A stretch of DNA of 64,000 bases, taken from Paramarasmius palmivorus. Taxonomy: Eukaryota; Basidiomycota; Agaricomycetes; Agaricales; Marasmiaceae. Position 1 is the stretch's first letter; each line of letters opens with the position of its first letter. The position numbers and the translations under genes were made by a program. Below the pieces are notes generated by a model, which was not told the DNA's origin, searched no databases, and saw only the letters and a program-made list of their open reading frames with translations. The stretch is from contig JAYKXP010000019.1 of assembly GCA_037176845.1 (NCBI GenBank), forward strand, positions 558,001 through 622,000. Direction: 5' to 3'. This document shows, piece by piece, positions 34,496 through 45,556 of the stretch.

Positions 34496-36431
34496 ATGTC
34501 CACCATTCCTTCCGCGAAGGAAAGTACAATTCAAGCTGGTTCACATACTACGCGTTCTAGCGATGTATTGTAAGTTCTTATTCTGCTTTTCAATCATTGA
34601 TTTGACTCAACCAATGTTTTAGGTGTGAACGCGATCCCACTCGTAACTCTGAAACCGAGCTGAGCGCCCCCCTCGCCGGAGAAAGCAAAGGTCGAGACAT
34701 CGAGATGGCAAAGCCGGAGCTGGCATCCAGGCGTGCAAGATCATTGTCTACAACTTCCAATTCCGCAAGGAAAAGCTCTAACGGGGCTGAGGTGTCCGCT
34801 GTAGCGTCGGGAAAGGAAAACTCAGTACCACCTCCAGGAAATGGCTTGGACCACAGGTCAGCTTCTCGGTTTTCTCGATGCCTTATTATCGCTAACAGTT
34901 AGACTAGTGTCACGCAATTCGAGGTCAATCATCGAATTGTAGGCCGTCCAACGTTTGAACTGTCGTCCCGTGAATTGCCTAAATTCAGGAAGACAAAGAG
35001 CGAAACACCGACTTCTTCACCTACCAAATCCAGTGAGATATCGATAATACCGCCGCCGCAACCACCACCTGTCTGTCCGGCTCCTGGTACAAACTCCAGT
35101 CGTACTGGGAAAATTTCCTCAGCCAACGTAGACCGCAAATGTGAAGCGGTGCCATCTACGCCTCCCACCAGAGCCTGGGAATCGTCCTCTCGGCGTACCG
35201 TACAGTTCTCGACTGCTCGAACCCAATCTTCGACTATTTCCTGTCGAGGTGTACCCTCGAGTGCCGTTTCCAGTGTTCACGGATCTTCCTCAGACAATGT
35301 CCTGCGACGGCAAAGCGTCTTTCCTCCGGCTCAAAGTCAATGCAGCTCACAGCGTCCATTCTACCTGGCACGTACTAAAAGGTCGAACGCTGCCTCCGAA
35401 ACTACCCCACGCGGCACAGCTCCAAGGCGCAAGAAAGTGTCGCCCCATTCCCCAGCTAGCCAAACCATCACAGCAGCTTTGACATCCTCCTCTCAACGTT
35501 ATGGACAGTCAGCTCCGAGTGACCCGCCTCATGCTGAGTCGAGTTCTCGCCGTCATGCACCACCAGGCAAGTGCTCAAGCACTCGTCCATCTGTCCCAGC
35601 TGCAGGACAGCAGCGAGCTAGTGTTCTACCTCCGACCCAGAGTCGAACCGATAGGGATAAACACACTACTCATCCCCAGCATCCTACCCCCAAGCTCAAC
35701 GGAGCTCGCAATGCTCTTTCAGCAAATACTCCTGCTCATCAGCCCCGAATTCCTACCACTACTCCCACAAGTCAACGCTCGCGGCCTTTGCCCTCCAGGT
35801 GCATTCCCATGCCAAAGCCGATATCCCAGCTACCACCTATTGCCTCTGCTATCGCCTCAAAGATTGCCTCGTCCGCCAAAGCTGCGATCGCTACACCAGC
35901 GTTTCAACAAAGCCCTTTTGAGCTTACTCCATATCACCGAATGACTGCAAAAGACTTCCCAAAGTTCAAAAAGGTGAAATTGGATGCAGAGTCGGCTACC
36001 GGTGCTGGAGACCCCCTGGTCGCGACCAACAGGCCTCAGCCGGACACGAGCGATATTCGGTGAGCTTCGTGTTCGTTTTTGTAAAGCGTATTTCTCATAC
36101 TAACCCCTGTAGTAGGCCAATAGCCAGCTCCTCCAAACCATCGCCTCAAGTCGGCTCTAAGAGACCTCGTGAAGATGACGAGGATGACGGAATCGAGAGA
36201 ATCTATTGTCCATGGATCCTCGATTCTGGCGAACACTGTAGCCGGGAACACCATACGGGAAAGGGGTTGATCACACACATCATGTGTGAGCATTTTGAGA
36301 AAGTTGACGGGATAGATAAGACGGAGTGTAGATACGATGGATGCGGCGCAATGGTTAGGAATTTGAGGCAACATCTACAGACTACGAAGGGACACTCGGG
36401 TTTAGCTCACTTGTTGGGGTTGAAAAATTAG
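34496..36431 (+). CDS. C2H2-like zinc-finger protein with long S/P/T-rich region
   Basis: Exons 34496-34569, 34623-34856, 34908-36059 and 36113-36431 join in frame to 592 residues. The first 480 residues are disordered and rich in S, T, P, Q and R. The last 100 carry two atypical zinc-finger-like modules: CPWILDSGEHCSR...H...H and CRYDGCGAMVRNLRQHLQ...H. A stretch KRPRE just before could serve nuclear entry. A transcription-factor-like role is likely from layout; no target is known. The gene at 39243-40250 has similar C-terminal modules, suggesting an old local duplication. The start MSTIPSAKES is chosen because upstream codons of the same frame read as low-quality sequence. Confidence 0.6.
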
Positions 36432-39242
36432 GAACGACTTATACTGGGGTGCCTATTAGGACCAGGATCATTACTGTTCCATTTTGCCTCCGAACATTTA
36501 CATATCCCGCATTCACGGAGTTTTGTATCTATCTATCTGTTGTTGTATTATTAGGATAACACGCTCTTCTAGAACTATGTCGTGTTGCAGAGTCTCGGAA
36601 CACGATGTGATAACAGAAAACTCGACAAATGTGGAGTTCCTTGCGGAGAAGACTTCATTACTTTCGCACCCGCTTCCGCCGAGTGCCCTCGAGTGCCCCG
36701 CATTGGCACCGCATAAATGATTTAGAGTGTTCGGTCTCCAGTGTATTAGGCGGATGCTCCCGGTGATTGGCATGATGCGTGCCTCGTGCACACCCGCGTT
36801 GCTCGTGGATTTGAGGAATTAGAACGACATTTCCCATCACCAAAATGTCGGTTCGACGATTGGGGACCTTTGGGGACTGGGCAAACTGCGTCGCAAGGTA
36901 CAAAGACCATGCACTCGTGCCGATCTAGATGTATTGGGTGTGGACACCATGAGGTAAAAACTTGAACGATTACTTCAATTTGCAATGTGACCATTTTGAC
37001 TGTCAAGTACCACCAAACCAGTTGCAGGCAAAATGATTCAAGTTCCCAGAAGTCGTGTTCGAGATGCTGTAGTTGGTGAGGACTCAATATTCAATTGTCA
37101 ATACACTTTATTATGACACACGCATTCGATCGATTCCCAAGCCTTGCAGCGTATACAGACACTCCGGAGGTAGACAGAAAATGAGTCGATATAGTACGAA
37201 TCGGAAGCAAAGAGGGTAATGTACTCTCTTGTTAGTATTGACTCTTGGCCAGCCAGAATTCGCGAGTTGATCAATGCGATTTGGACTCAGCAAGGATTCA
37301 ATAAGTATCGGCAATACGCGGATGATTGGTTCACTCACTTGTGGCTCAGATTACAGGTTGAACGATTACGCTGCAGAGCTACTGTGAACTCCTAGCCTGT
37401 GAATACGTTAACCGCTGTACCCAAGCATTTGAGTGTGCGTGAGTACACACATCGCGGTCACTTGGCAAGCTGCGCCAGCGTGAGAATTTTTAGTTTCCTT
37501 TTTACAAGCGAAAATATCCGATTTTGATCTCTCACCCTCGACTTGTCCTGCACGTTGGCCTTAGCTTTCAGCATTTCTCGATGACGATACACCATGTAGC
37601 GCTCTACTTCTCGAAACGTTCCGAAATTGTACGTGATTCTTGATTTCTATAGATCCTTCAAGAGATCGGTCTCCGACCTGGGGTACTCTCGGACTGCGGA
37701 CATATTAGATTGGAGAGGTCGGGGCTCACCTTTGAATCGGCGGAAAAGGATGTCAGGATCACGGAAAAGGAAGATGAAGAAAACAAAAGTGTTATGGGGT
37801 GAGTCTGGAAGCCCTGTCTTCAACGACCAACCGCATAATCTGACTTCAAGGGAGGTCCTAACGTTACTCCGGTGTAAAGAGAGCAAATCCGGACATGTAT
37901 GTTGGAAGAAGATGCATGTCAGGATAGTGGGATGATATCGGGATGGTGGTCTATAATGGTACATTGTGAGCTTTCTTTAGGCGCGTCTAGTTGGAGTTTT
38001 GTTGACCCCAGTAATAAAGCGATGTTCGGCGCTCACCACTTGGAGACTGGACACAAGTTGTGAAGCTATTATAGGACTTCTTTCCGCACTTTTCCGAGTT
38101 GAATTGGGTATTACTCGAAAACACGAGCGTCTTGTCGACTTCTCCAATTCGCTTTCGGGTTCTGCAGAAGGTGACGGGGAGCCTCGGCAGTTTCGCAAAT
38201 GGGCCCGGTTGTGTTTCAAGGGTATCTAGCCACGAAGTGCAAATCGTCACCCTGTCGAACTTCATATTCTCGACCTTGTGGTATAGTGATCATCTGTCAC
38301 TTCCGAACCTTACTCTAACATTTCATTTTTCCCATCCTTCAAGTTTTCCGAGGCGACAAATGGTCCCGAATTGACCCTGCGATCCACCACCTAGTCCGTG
38401 AAAGAAAGAATGAACGGGTTCATTTTGAACAGGAAAACGTTTTTTCTCCTCAAGTTCCGACCTCGATCGCAGGGCCTTTTGAAGAGGGTCCTGCATCCTA
38501 CCGTTACAATCTCACCATTGGCCTCGGTAACCGAGGCCAGCTATGTGCAATACGATACCCCATCGCCTTCAAATAGCGCCGCTGAAACCCAATCTCTCCG
38601 CGCAAAAAAGCTTGGCGTTGCCCAGATCTGTTGATGGGGTTCTTGGGAAATTTCATTCAGTCACTGACACATTCGGGATCTTCGCAACCTTTAGTTGGAT
38701 TTACTTTTTCTGGATCGACGAGGTACGTTACAACATGCATTTTTCATAGCACTATGTCAATCCCTCTCCAACAGTGCTTCTCCCGAGCCCTCCGGAACCA
38801 CCCACTACCATACCAACTCATAAGACACGCAGCCGCTCTTCCGAGCACATTGAATCGAGTTCCCGCACTACCTCCTAGGGCCGCAAAGATTGAGGATTTA
38901 TGATACGTACGACCTTGGCATGTTCGGGTACTATTGTTTACTCTCCCACTCTCAGGACGTCTTCCCATACCGCTGTCGATGCCAGTTATCAGATTCGGAA
39001 TCAGCAGCCTGAGTAAGCGCATATTGTCCCCAAAACCTGTGACGCAGTTCTGACCATCACATAGTTCTCGCGACGTTCAGCAGGATCACTTGAATGTGAT
39101 CTCAGGCCCGAACACTCCCATCTCGCCATCTGTACCCCACCTGCAGCCTTTTAGATTCTGGAACTTGCCGCCTGCTATTAACTCGCCACCACCACTCAAA
39201 CGACAACGTCTGCGAACTTATACCCCCAAGACCCAGCGCCAC
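36432..39242. other. 2.8 kb between two zinc-finger genes; weak coding remnants only
   Basis: Between 36580 and 37050 are fragments such as CRFDDWG and VARGFEELERHF that recall the neighbouring zinc-finger modules, out of frame and broken. A frame at about 38344-38577 (FRGDKWSRIDPAIHHLVRE...YRYNLTIGLGNRGQLC) looks protein-like but has no start or splice partner. A short frame 38754-38903 is undecidable. Confidence 0.35.
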
Positions 39243-40250
39243 ATGAGCGACCCTTACCAGTATCCCAGTGGCAATAACGACAGTCAGCTATACAACACTC
39301 CTTACCTGACAGATAGATATGGTCGCCCCATTGCTCCAGGATACGCAAGGCCTATGTTGGTCAATACCGGATACCCCGACCAGTCACAAGCTTATGGAGC
39401 TTATTCCCCGCAAACAGCACTTCCACCTGTCACAATGTATCCTCATGCCCCGACCCCACAGCCCTATCCAGAACAACACTTATACACATCGAATCAATTC
39501 CAACAACCTTTCGTACCGCCGGTACCAGACCACCGACAATCACAGCTCATAGCATGGTCAGGATCGTTGCACGATCGAGAGTACCCTAATTCGGGGTCCA
39601 GCACTCCCAGCAGCACCCTTAGTGCTGGTCCTCCCTTCCAGGAAAGCGGACGGAAGCGGAAGCTAGAAGATCACCGATATGTTGCCGCTCAACCTTCACC
39701 TTCTCTACCGCCACCTCCGCAGGTTCACGTACCACCTCCTAGCGCCGTTATCCCCCCAGCCGAACGACCACCGCCCCAGCTCTGTCGTTACCTAGTCCCT
39801 GGTCTCAAACCAGGCACCTATGTCGAATGCGGTGCCATGCTTAGCTTTGATAGTGAACTTCCCAAACACATCATGATGCATGTCAAACGACATCCACACC
39901 CCGAAACACTGGCCGCAGCGCGCGCAGTATGGCGTGAGGCGCATCCAAATGTTCCGTTCCCGAAGCCAAGTCCTAATAATATCGAAACGTACACGGATGA
40001 AGATGGGAAGGTGTTGTGTCATTGGAAAGGGTGCGAGGGTGCCAAAAATGGGAGAATCAAACCAGAATCGATGAAGAGGCATGTGAAAAGGCATTTGGGT
40101 TGGGGGAGTGTGAAGTGCAAAGGATGTAAGGTGACATTTTCGAGGATTGATGCGTATCACAGGCACATCAATACGCTGGGGTATGAGAGGTGTAAGGAGG
40201 CGGATAGGGAGCCTAGAGACGATGAGGAGAGTGATAACGAGAGCGGATAG
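39243..40250 (+). CDS. C2H2-like zinc-finger protein, intron-free
   Basis: 335 residues from ATG 39243 (MSDPYQYPSGNN). The N-terminal 190 residues are Y/Q/P-rich, like an activation domain. A basic GRKRKLEDHR site follows, then a C-terminal block with fingers: CRYLVPG...YVECGAMLSF...HIMMH, LCHWKGCEG...MKRHVKRH and VKCKGCKVTFSRIDAYHRH. Layout fits a fungal regulatory DNA-binding protein. The acidic tail (DDEESDNESG) ends it. The same frame is open upstream to 39090, but without an ATG. Confidence 0.7.
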   Translation: MSDPYQYPSGNNDSQLYNTPYLTDRYGRPIAPGYARPMLVNTGYPDQSQAYGAYSPQTALPPVTMYPHAPTPQPYPEQHLYTSNQFQQPFVPPVPDHRQSQLIAWSGSLHDREYPNSGSSTPSSTLSAGPPFQESGRKRKLEDHRYVAAQPSPSLPPPPQVHVPPPSAVIPPAERPPPQLCRYLVPGLKPGTYVECGAMLSFDSELPKHIMMHVKRHPHPETLAAARAVWREAHPNVPFPKPSPNNIETYTDEDGKVLCHWKGCEGAKNGRIKPESMKRHVKRHLGWGSVKCKGCKVTFSRIDAYHRHINTLGYERCKEADREPRDDEESDNESG

Positions 40251-40691
40251 GACATCAGCATCGTGCATCCTAAGGATTATCGCAGCGTTCAACACTACTG
40301 TACACTTCAGGTTATCAGCACATGGAATGTATTCCTAGTGATCCACTTATATATGTATCGTTGGCCATTGTTGTATTGCATGTTTAGTTGATTTTATTAG
40401 ATCGACTATATATTCCAAGAAATAGCGCAACGCGCGACGTGGGGGCATCTAGGATGGAGCGCGAGAAATACTGGATACAGTGGTTAAATGAGACGAGAAC
40501 TGAATGAAGAGGGCCAAAAGTGAGTTGATTTTGGTCTCCAGAAAGATGAATGGTGCGGGTATTGAGGGGTGTCTCTTTGTCTATGTATCTATAATGTTGC
40601 AACAATTTCTAAGGAGTTAGTACATATTTCTTCTATTTGAGGAGTTTGGAGACTGGCGCGCTCAAGCGACATTACCTGGACAAAGAGGAAA
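40251..40691. other. Intergenic, convergent genes
   Basis: 440 bases between the 3' ends of the zinc-finger gene and the peroxiredoxin gene. Nothing further seen. Confidence 0.3.
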
Positions 40692-41605
40692 TTACTCAGT
40701 ACGTTGTCGCTTCTTAGCTGAACCGAGAGAAGCATCTTCACCAGTGCTGCCGAAGTACTCGAGGGATGACTTGGGGTCTGCCTTGATAGTCTTTCCGCCT
40801 TCGGACCAGTTGGCAGGGCAAACTTCGCCATGCTTATCCTATAATAGAATACATTGAGAAAGGTTCACGGACTGTTTTCAAAGGAAAAGCACGTACGGTG
40901 AATTGGAACGCCTTAACCAGACGAATGGTCTCCTCTACCGAGCGACCGACGGGAAGATCATTGACGGTGATTTGCCTGAACGCGGGTCCGATGAGTACCA
41001 TAACAGTGATCGTCAAGGAGCTTAATCACCTCAGAATTCCTTTGGGGTCGATGATGAAGAGACCACGAAGAGCGATACCCTGGTCTTCGAGGAGAACACC
41101 GTAGTCACGAGAGATAGACATGCTACGGTCAGCAATCAAAGGGAGCTTGAGGTTGGGGCCTAGACCGCCCTCCTTGCGAGGTTGGTTTGCCCAAGCGAAG
41201 TGAGAGTATTGAGAGTCGGTGGAGACGCCTTTGGGTAGTTTTCAAGTTAAAAATACGCCAAATATTCCGGATAATGTGCTGAGCCTCACCGAGGACAACC
41301 GTGTCGAGCTTCTGGAACTCCTCCAAAGCATCGTTGAAAGCAAGAATTTCAGTAGGACAGACAAAGGTGAAGTCCCTAGAAGTTCCATCAAAGTCGGCAC
41401 GGAAATTCCCCAAAAAATTGTCCTCACATTGGGTAGAAGAAAAGGACGACCCTGTAACCACCACTCAGCATTCATGCCTATGAGAAATGATAAGAACGAC
41501 GCACCATTTGCCCAAGTAATCCGACAAAGAAACGTCCTGGAAAAGGCCATCGACGACAGCGGTGGCCTTGAAGCCAGGAGCAGGACGCTGAACGAGAGCA
41601 ACCAT
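40692..41605 (-). CDS. 2-Cys peroxiredoxin (thioredoxin peroxidase)
   Basis: Six exons (41505-41605, 41428-41451, 41290-41375, 41030-41228, 40897-40975 and 40692-40838) give 211 residues, including a 24-base microexon. The start is [12 protein letters not shown]. The peroxidatic cysteine lies in FTFVCPTE (Cys48) and the resolving one in GEVCPANW (Cys170), so it is a typical 2-Cys enzyme that reduces hydrogen peroxide and alkyl peroxides using thioredoxin. Other landmarks: [23 protein letters not shown] and [12 protein letters not shown]. It lacks signal peptides and should act in the cytosol. Basidiomycete Tsa1/PRDX orthology is clear; an exact symbol is not assigned. Confidence 0.92.
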
Positions 41606-42905
41606 TTCAGAAATGAGGTTCAAGCAGTAGAACTGTAGTGATGGTAGAGAGGAGACGTGGCGATAATTTCGACGGCAAATTTTTTTTATCTTCGCGTTCT
41701 TTGGCCGTGTTTGGGCGCTTCCAGATCCTTCACTAGTCCCGATAAGGCAGGGAGCATCACTCAGCTCGTCACGCAGTGTCACGTGGGTATGACCCTCCTT
41801 GTCGTTATCCTCATCGTTTCCGCTCTCCGTGCTGCTTGTTTTGGTATGTCTATAGCATCTATGAGCCTTCTTAGGTCTGAAGTTTGTGATTTTATAGAAA
41901 TTCAGGAGTCTGGGATGACTCTGAGGTCTCGACACTTCCAGGTTCTTCATGTTAAGCGCTAGACACGAGTCATTTTGATGACCTTCTGGTCACGTCTTGA
42001 CTCTTGAGATGATTAATTTTGCCTTCAAAAATGATGCAAGCTCCTCTACGGTCGGACCATCATACATTCAGAAAGCTTGTGGTCACGAACTACATTAGCA
42101 ATACGATACATGGGACAACTTTCAGCTTCATCGGTTGTCGTCGGATTCGGGCTGATGGTCAAGTTAGGCCGATATTGCGTATCATCGCTATCTCGCCAAG
42201 GACCCGGCGGTAGTCTAGACTACCCTCCTATATCGACCCTTCCTCGACCTTCCATGATCGCCTTGACTCGAGCAAGATTCTGTTCAGAAGCGCTGGTAGT
42301 ACCTTATGGTACCACAGAGAGGATACGGCCTCAAGGAGCAGACTAGTGAATTCATTGTTGGTCTGGCATCATAAAGCAAGAGCTGATAGATTTCGTGCAG
42401 TACCTTTCTTGGACTACTGCACGCCAGCCGCACTATATACAGGTATCGCACTCGTCATGTGAAGTGCACGAGGTCGCGTTCACCTGATCCCCAAGACAGC
42501 CACTCAAATTCTCTTTTCTCTCTCCACACGTTGAAAACACGAGTTCCCTTCCCAACAAGCACTGGGTGGCTTTATTTCTTTCTCCTTCTTCATTTCACAA
42601 CCGATCATCACGACGGCCACGGCCGTCTTCAGAATCCCGAAAAAGAGATATCCTCTTTGACGTGTTGCGTCGATCTATGAAGCGCCCAAAATTCCTTTAA
42701 TTGGAAATACCTGGGACAATGGACGAGGCCTCGCTGCTTGAATCAACAATGGTCGCGTATGAGCGATGAAACCATCTCCAAGTTTCTCTTTCAATTTCCA
42801 GTGTGGCCGATTCTGACTCTTGGGCCGCCTTCGAGTATATAGTCATTGGGCTTTCGAGGATGGGCATCATTCCACATCCAACTACGCCTCCGCTCGCTGA
42901 CTATA
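41606..42905. other. 1.3 kb between divergent peroxiredoxin and SET genes
   Basis: Holds both promoters. No TATA box or further gene was convincing; frames at 42019-42680 show no splicing logic. Confidence 0.3.
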
Positions 42906-44162
42906 ATGCCCTCGACATCTACCGCATCACGTTCGCGTTCCAACTCGCGTACTTCTCGTAGACGCAGGTCGTCTGCCGGACTTACCCTTCCTCTCCAGCA
43001 AATCAAGCTGAACGGTATCTCAACGTCTCAGCGTTCCCCAACCCGAGTTAAAACCCCTCACAAAGTCTCCTTCGCGAGCCCTATCCAAGATGTTCACGCC
43101 ATTCCCGAAAGCCCCGGTGGTCCTCGCATTAACTACATCAGATTCGACGATAGTGCCTACACCACTACGTTCTTCGATTTCCCTGTGCCGGTGGTGAACG
43201 CTGGCGCACCCAAGCACCCTCCTTTCTACCAGATCACACATTCTAGCAACGGACTTGGGATGATTACGACGCAGGACATCCCCAGAGGCGGCGTTATCCT
43301 TGTCGAGCGACCAGTTTTGGTAGCTCTCACTTCTGCCTTGGGGTGTCTGAAGCTGGATCTTCTTGATCCCAAATTGCAGAAGGCTGTCATGAGTCTCACG
43401 TCGCCCAATGGGACGTTCGAGGAAATCATGAGGACCAATTCCTTCCAGGTCCAGGTAACTACGCAGGATAAAGAGGAAAAGAAGTGCTTCGGATTGTTTA
43501 TGGACATGGCTAGGGTCAATCACAGGTATGCGCTCTCTTCGACGTCTTCTATGATGCCTTGTTCTGACATTCATTACTACAGCTGTGGACCAAATGCTCT
43601 CTGGCACTGGAATCCTGCCACCTTTACCCTCACTCTTGAAGCCGTTCGTCCGATCGCCGCCAATAACGAAATCACTATTCCCTATATCGACTGTCTCCAG
43701 CCACGTTCTGCCCGTCGGCACCAGCTCCAAATCACCTACGGCTTTGAGTGTCGATGCAGCTTTTGCGACATTCACTGGAGCTCACCTTCTTCGATGCTCT
43801 ACTCCTCCGACTCTGCACGTCTCGAGTTGTCCCAGTTCTGGGATAAGCTTCCACTATTTGAGGCATGGTGTAAAGACAGAGCAGCAGGCGACGAGGATCT
43901 AGTCAAAATGCATATCCGTGCACTGGAGCTGAGAGAAAAGGAAGGTGTGCAGGGTTTCTGTTACAAGAAACACATCGACGCAATTGCGATGTGTTATGGC
44001 GCGTTGGAAGACGTTGAAGGGTTTAGGGTGTGGACCGATAGGGCGAGGAAGCTGAGGATTGCTAACGGTGATTTTGCCAGTCTCAAAGTGATGGAGAGAT
44101 GGTTGGAAGATCCGAGAAGCTTTCCCGCGTGGGGGATGAGGAGAAACGGGGTGAAGGATTGA
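42906..44162 (+). CDS. SET-domain protein
   Basis: Exons 42906-43525 and 43583-44162 give 399 residues. The N-terminal 90 residues are basic and S/R-rich (SRSRSNSRTSRRRRSS). The SET domain runs from about 100 (GLGMITTQDIPRGGVILVERP) through NHSCGPNALW, which is formed across the intron, to the post-SET-like FECRCSFC. In the family, NHSC forms the lysine methyltransferase active-site fold. The C-terminal 120 residues are helical, similar to the SMYD-like tail of fungal SET proteins. A lysine methyltransferase is likely; substrate unknown. An earlier ATG in frame is absent. Confidence 0.8.
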   Translation: MPSTSTASRSRSNSRTSRRRRSSAGLTLPLQQIKLNGISTSQRSPTRVKTPHKVSFASPIQDVHAIPESPGGPRINYIRFDDSAYTTTFFDFPVPVVNAGAPKHPPFYQITHSSNGLGMITTQDIPRGGVILVERPVLVALTSALGCLKLDLLDPKLQKAVMSLTSPNGTFEEIMRTNSFQVQVTTQDKEEKKCFGLFMDMARVNHRYALSSTSSMMPCSDIHYYSCGPNALWHWNPATFTLTLEAVRPIAANNEITIPYIDCLQPRSARRHQLQITYGFECRCSFCDIHWSSPSSMLYSSDSARLELSQFWDKLPLFEAWCKDRAAGDEDLVKMHIRALELREKEGVQGFCYKKHIDAIAMCYGALEDVEGFRVWTDRARKLRIANGDFASLKVMERWLEDPRSFPAWGMRRNGVKD

Positions 44163-44529
44163 GTGACGCGGGCCGCATCCTCGAATTGCATTCAAATATC
44201 TATCATCAAGTTGTATCGATCAGCATATTCCTGTAGTGTAGTTATTTAAAACTAGGTAGAGTAGTTTATGTAGGTAGCTTGTAACGTAGTTTAAAGACTA
44301 GTATTGATTATCGAGCCTTACTCATCGGATTCATCCTTCGATCGCCATATATGTTGCTCATGTCGCACGAATATAAAGGGATGTTATTGGGTTGAGTCAA
44401 ACGAGAATAAGAACAAGGAAAGGACCATGTTGCGGCGAGAAGGTTACACAAAACGATCGAAGTATTCTAGCAACTATAGCGCTCGAGTATTAAGGCACTC
44501 TCTCCTCCACCAAATTTCCGACCAACGGT
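44163..44529. other. Intergenic, convergent genes
   Basis: 367 bases after the SET gene. No feature seen. Confidence 0.3.
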
Positions 44530-45171
44530 CTACACAGCAAAGTTGAAGAATTGGTTCGCTCCGCCATCGCATGGTCTCAGCAAGGGTAGCTGTGCCTCTG
44601 CCCCGGCTTCCAAGCATAAATCATTTCCATTCGAGACAAGAGGTTTGATGGTGCATTTTCCGGCCACATTGCGATGAGGGCCGTGGAAAGGATCACCATC
44701 GCAAGTCTGGCAACTCATGGTCCAGACTTGGTCGCTGCAGAGCACAGTCAGTACCGAGCTAAGCTGTCTTTGTCGTAACTTACGGTGCTGGGGCAGAACC
44801 TCTCGGAAGGGTAATAGCGACGGTCTCCTCGTTTTGCTGACTTAGGTATCCGCCGGTGGTTCTACACGGCTGAGATTAGTAGCGGGTTGCGAGAAGGACG
44901 TCCAAAGCACATACGTGAAAGTATATTCATTTTCGTTGTATTTCATCAAATACCATGAGAAAATTGACGAGGATCCGTCAATTTGATAAAATCCATTGGC
45001 ACCGCTCCAGGCGAGTTCAGGCGTGCCATACTCGACGGGTCGAAAGTTGGGGTAGCAAACATCCTGTGTCTCTCTGGAATGCGGGGCGACTAGTGTAGGA
45101 GCGGCTGAGACAAGGGTAATGAGGATCAAAGAGGCCAAGACGGTGAAGGTAGATGATTTGTTGGAGAACAT
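44530..45171 (-). CDS. Secreted ricin-B-like protein
   Basis: Exons 44915-45171, 44784-44861 and 44530-44734 join to 179 residues. A signal peptide (MFSNKSSTFTVLASLILITLVSAA) is followed by a beta-trefoil-like chain with QxW-type spacing: YTFTTTGGYL, QVWTMSCQTC, NDLCLEAG and the closing LRPCDGGANQFFNF. The fold usually binds carbohydrate. Four to six cysteines fit extracellular disulfides. The second junction uses the inner AG of a CCGTGTAG acceptor to keep frame. Role unknown: lectin-like, carbohydrate-binding or defensive. Confidence 0.65.
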
Positions 45172-45556
45172 TATCAGAGAACAGTTCGCTGGAGATGGAG
45201 GAGATTCTGGTACGCTTTTTATATACCTTTCATTGAAGCGATTGATTCGGTCCGTTGGAGATTCATGGCACCGCAGAGTTTCCGATTCAAATGTTTCGTC
45301 TTGCATTTAGGTGTTTGGAGGCCCGCAAAGAACTCCTTTGGCATGTCTGACAGCCAATTACCCGAGATTCCAGATGTATGGTGATGTGCACCTGCATGGC
45401 TGCCAGTAACGAGGAAGGTTATTATTGTGTTATTAAATTATTCTACGATAAACCATTCAGTAAGGAGCGTAGCGGAGATAGCGAAATGAAAACATAAGAT
45501 GATCCGCCTGCTATTTCCATACAGTCCCATTGATCGTCCATGTGCTATCTGTATCA
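45172..45556. other. Spacer upstream of the ricin-B-like gene
   Basis: 385 bases between two minus-strand genes. Only the TATA box noted is visible. Confidence 0.3.
45215..45227 (-). promoter_or_regulatory. TATA box of the ricin-B-like gene
   Basis: On the minus strand, GGTATATAAAAAG sits about 45 bases before the ATG at 45171, in promoter position for a short leader. Confidence 0.45.

Noticed and set aside
34246..34560. Histidine-rich frame (WFKNQWHCSFDHLFLLHRHVHH) resembling a zinc finger
   Set aside because: Overlaps the likely true start exon of the next gene in another frame and lacks cysteine pairs.
39792..40295. 167-codon minus-strand frame
   Set aside because: Antisense to the zinc-finger coding region.
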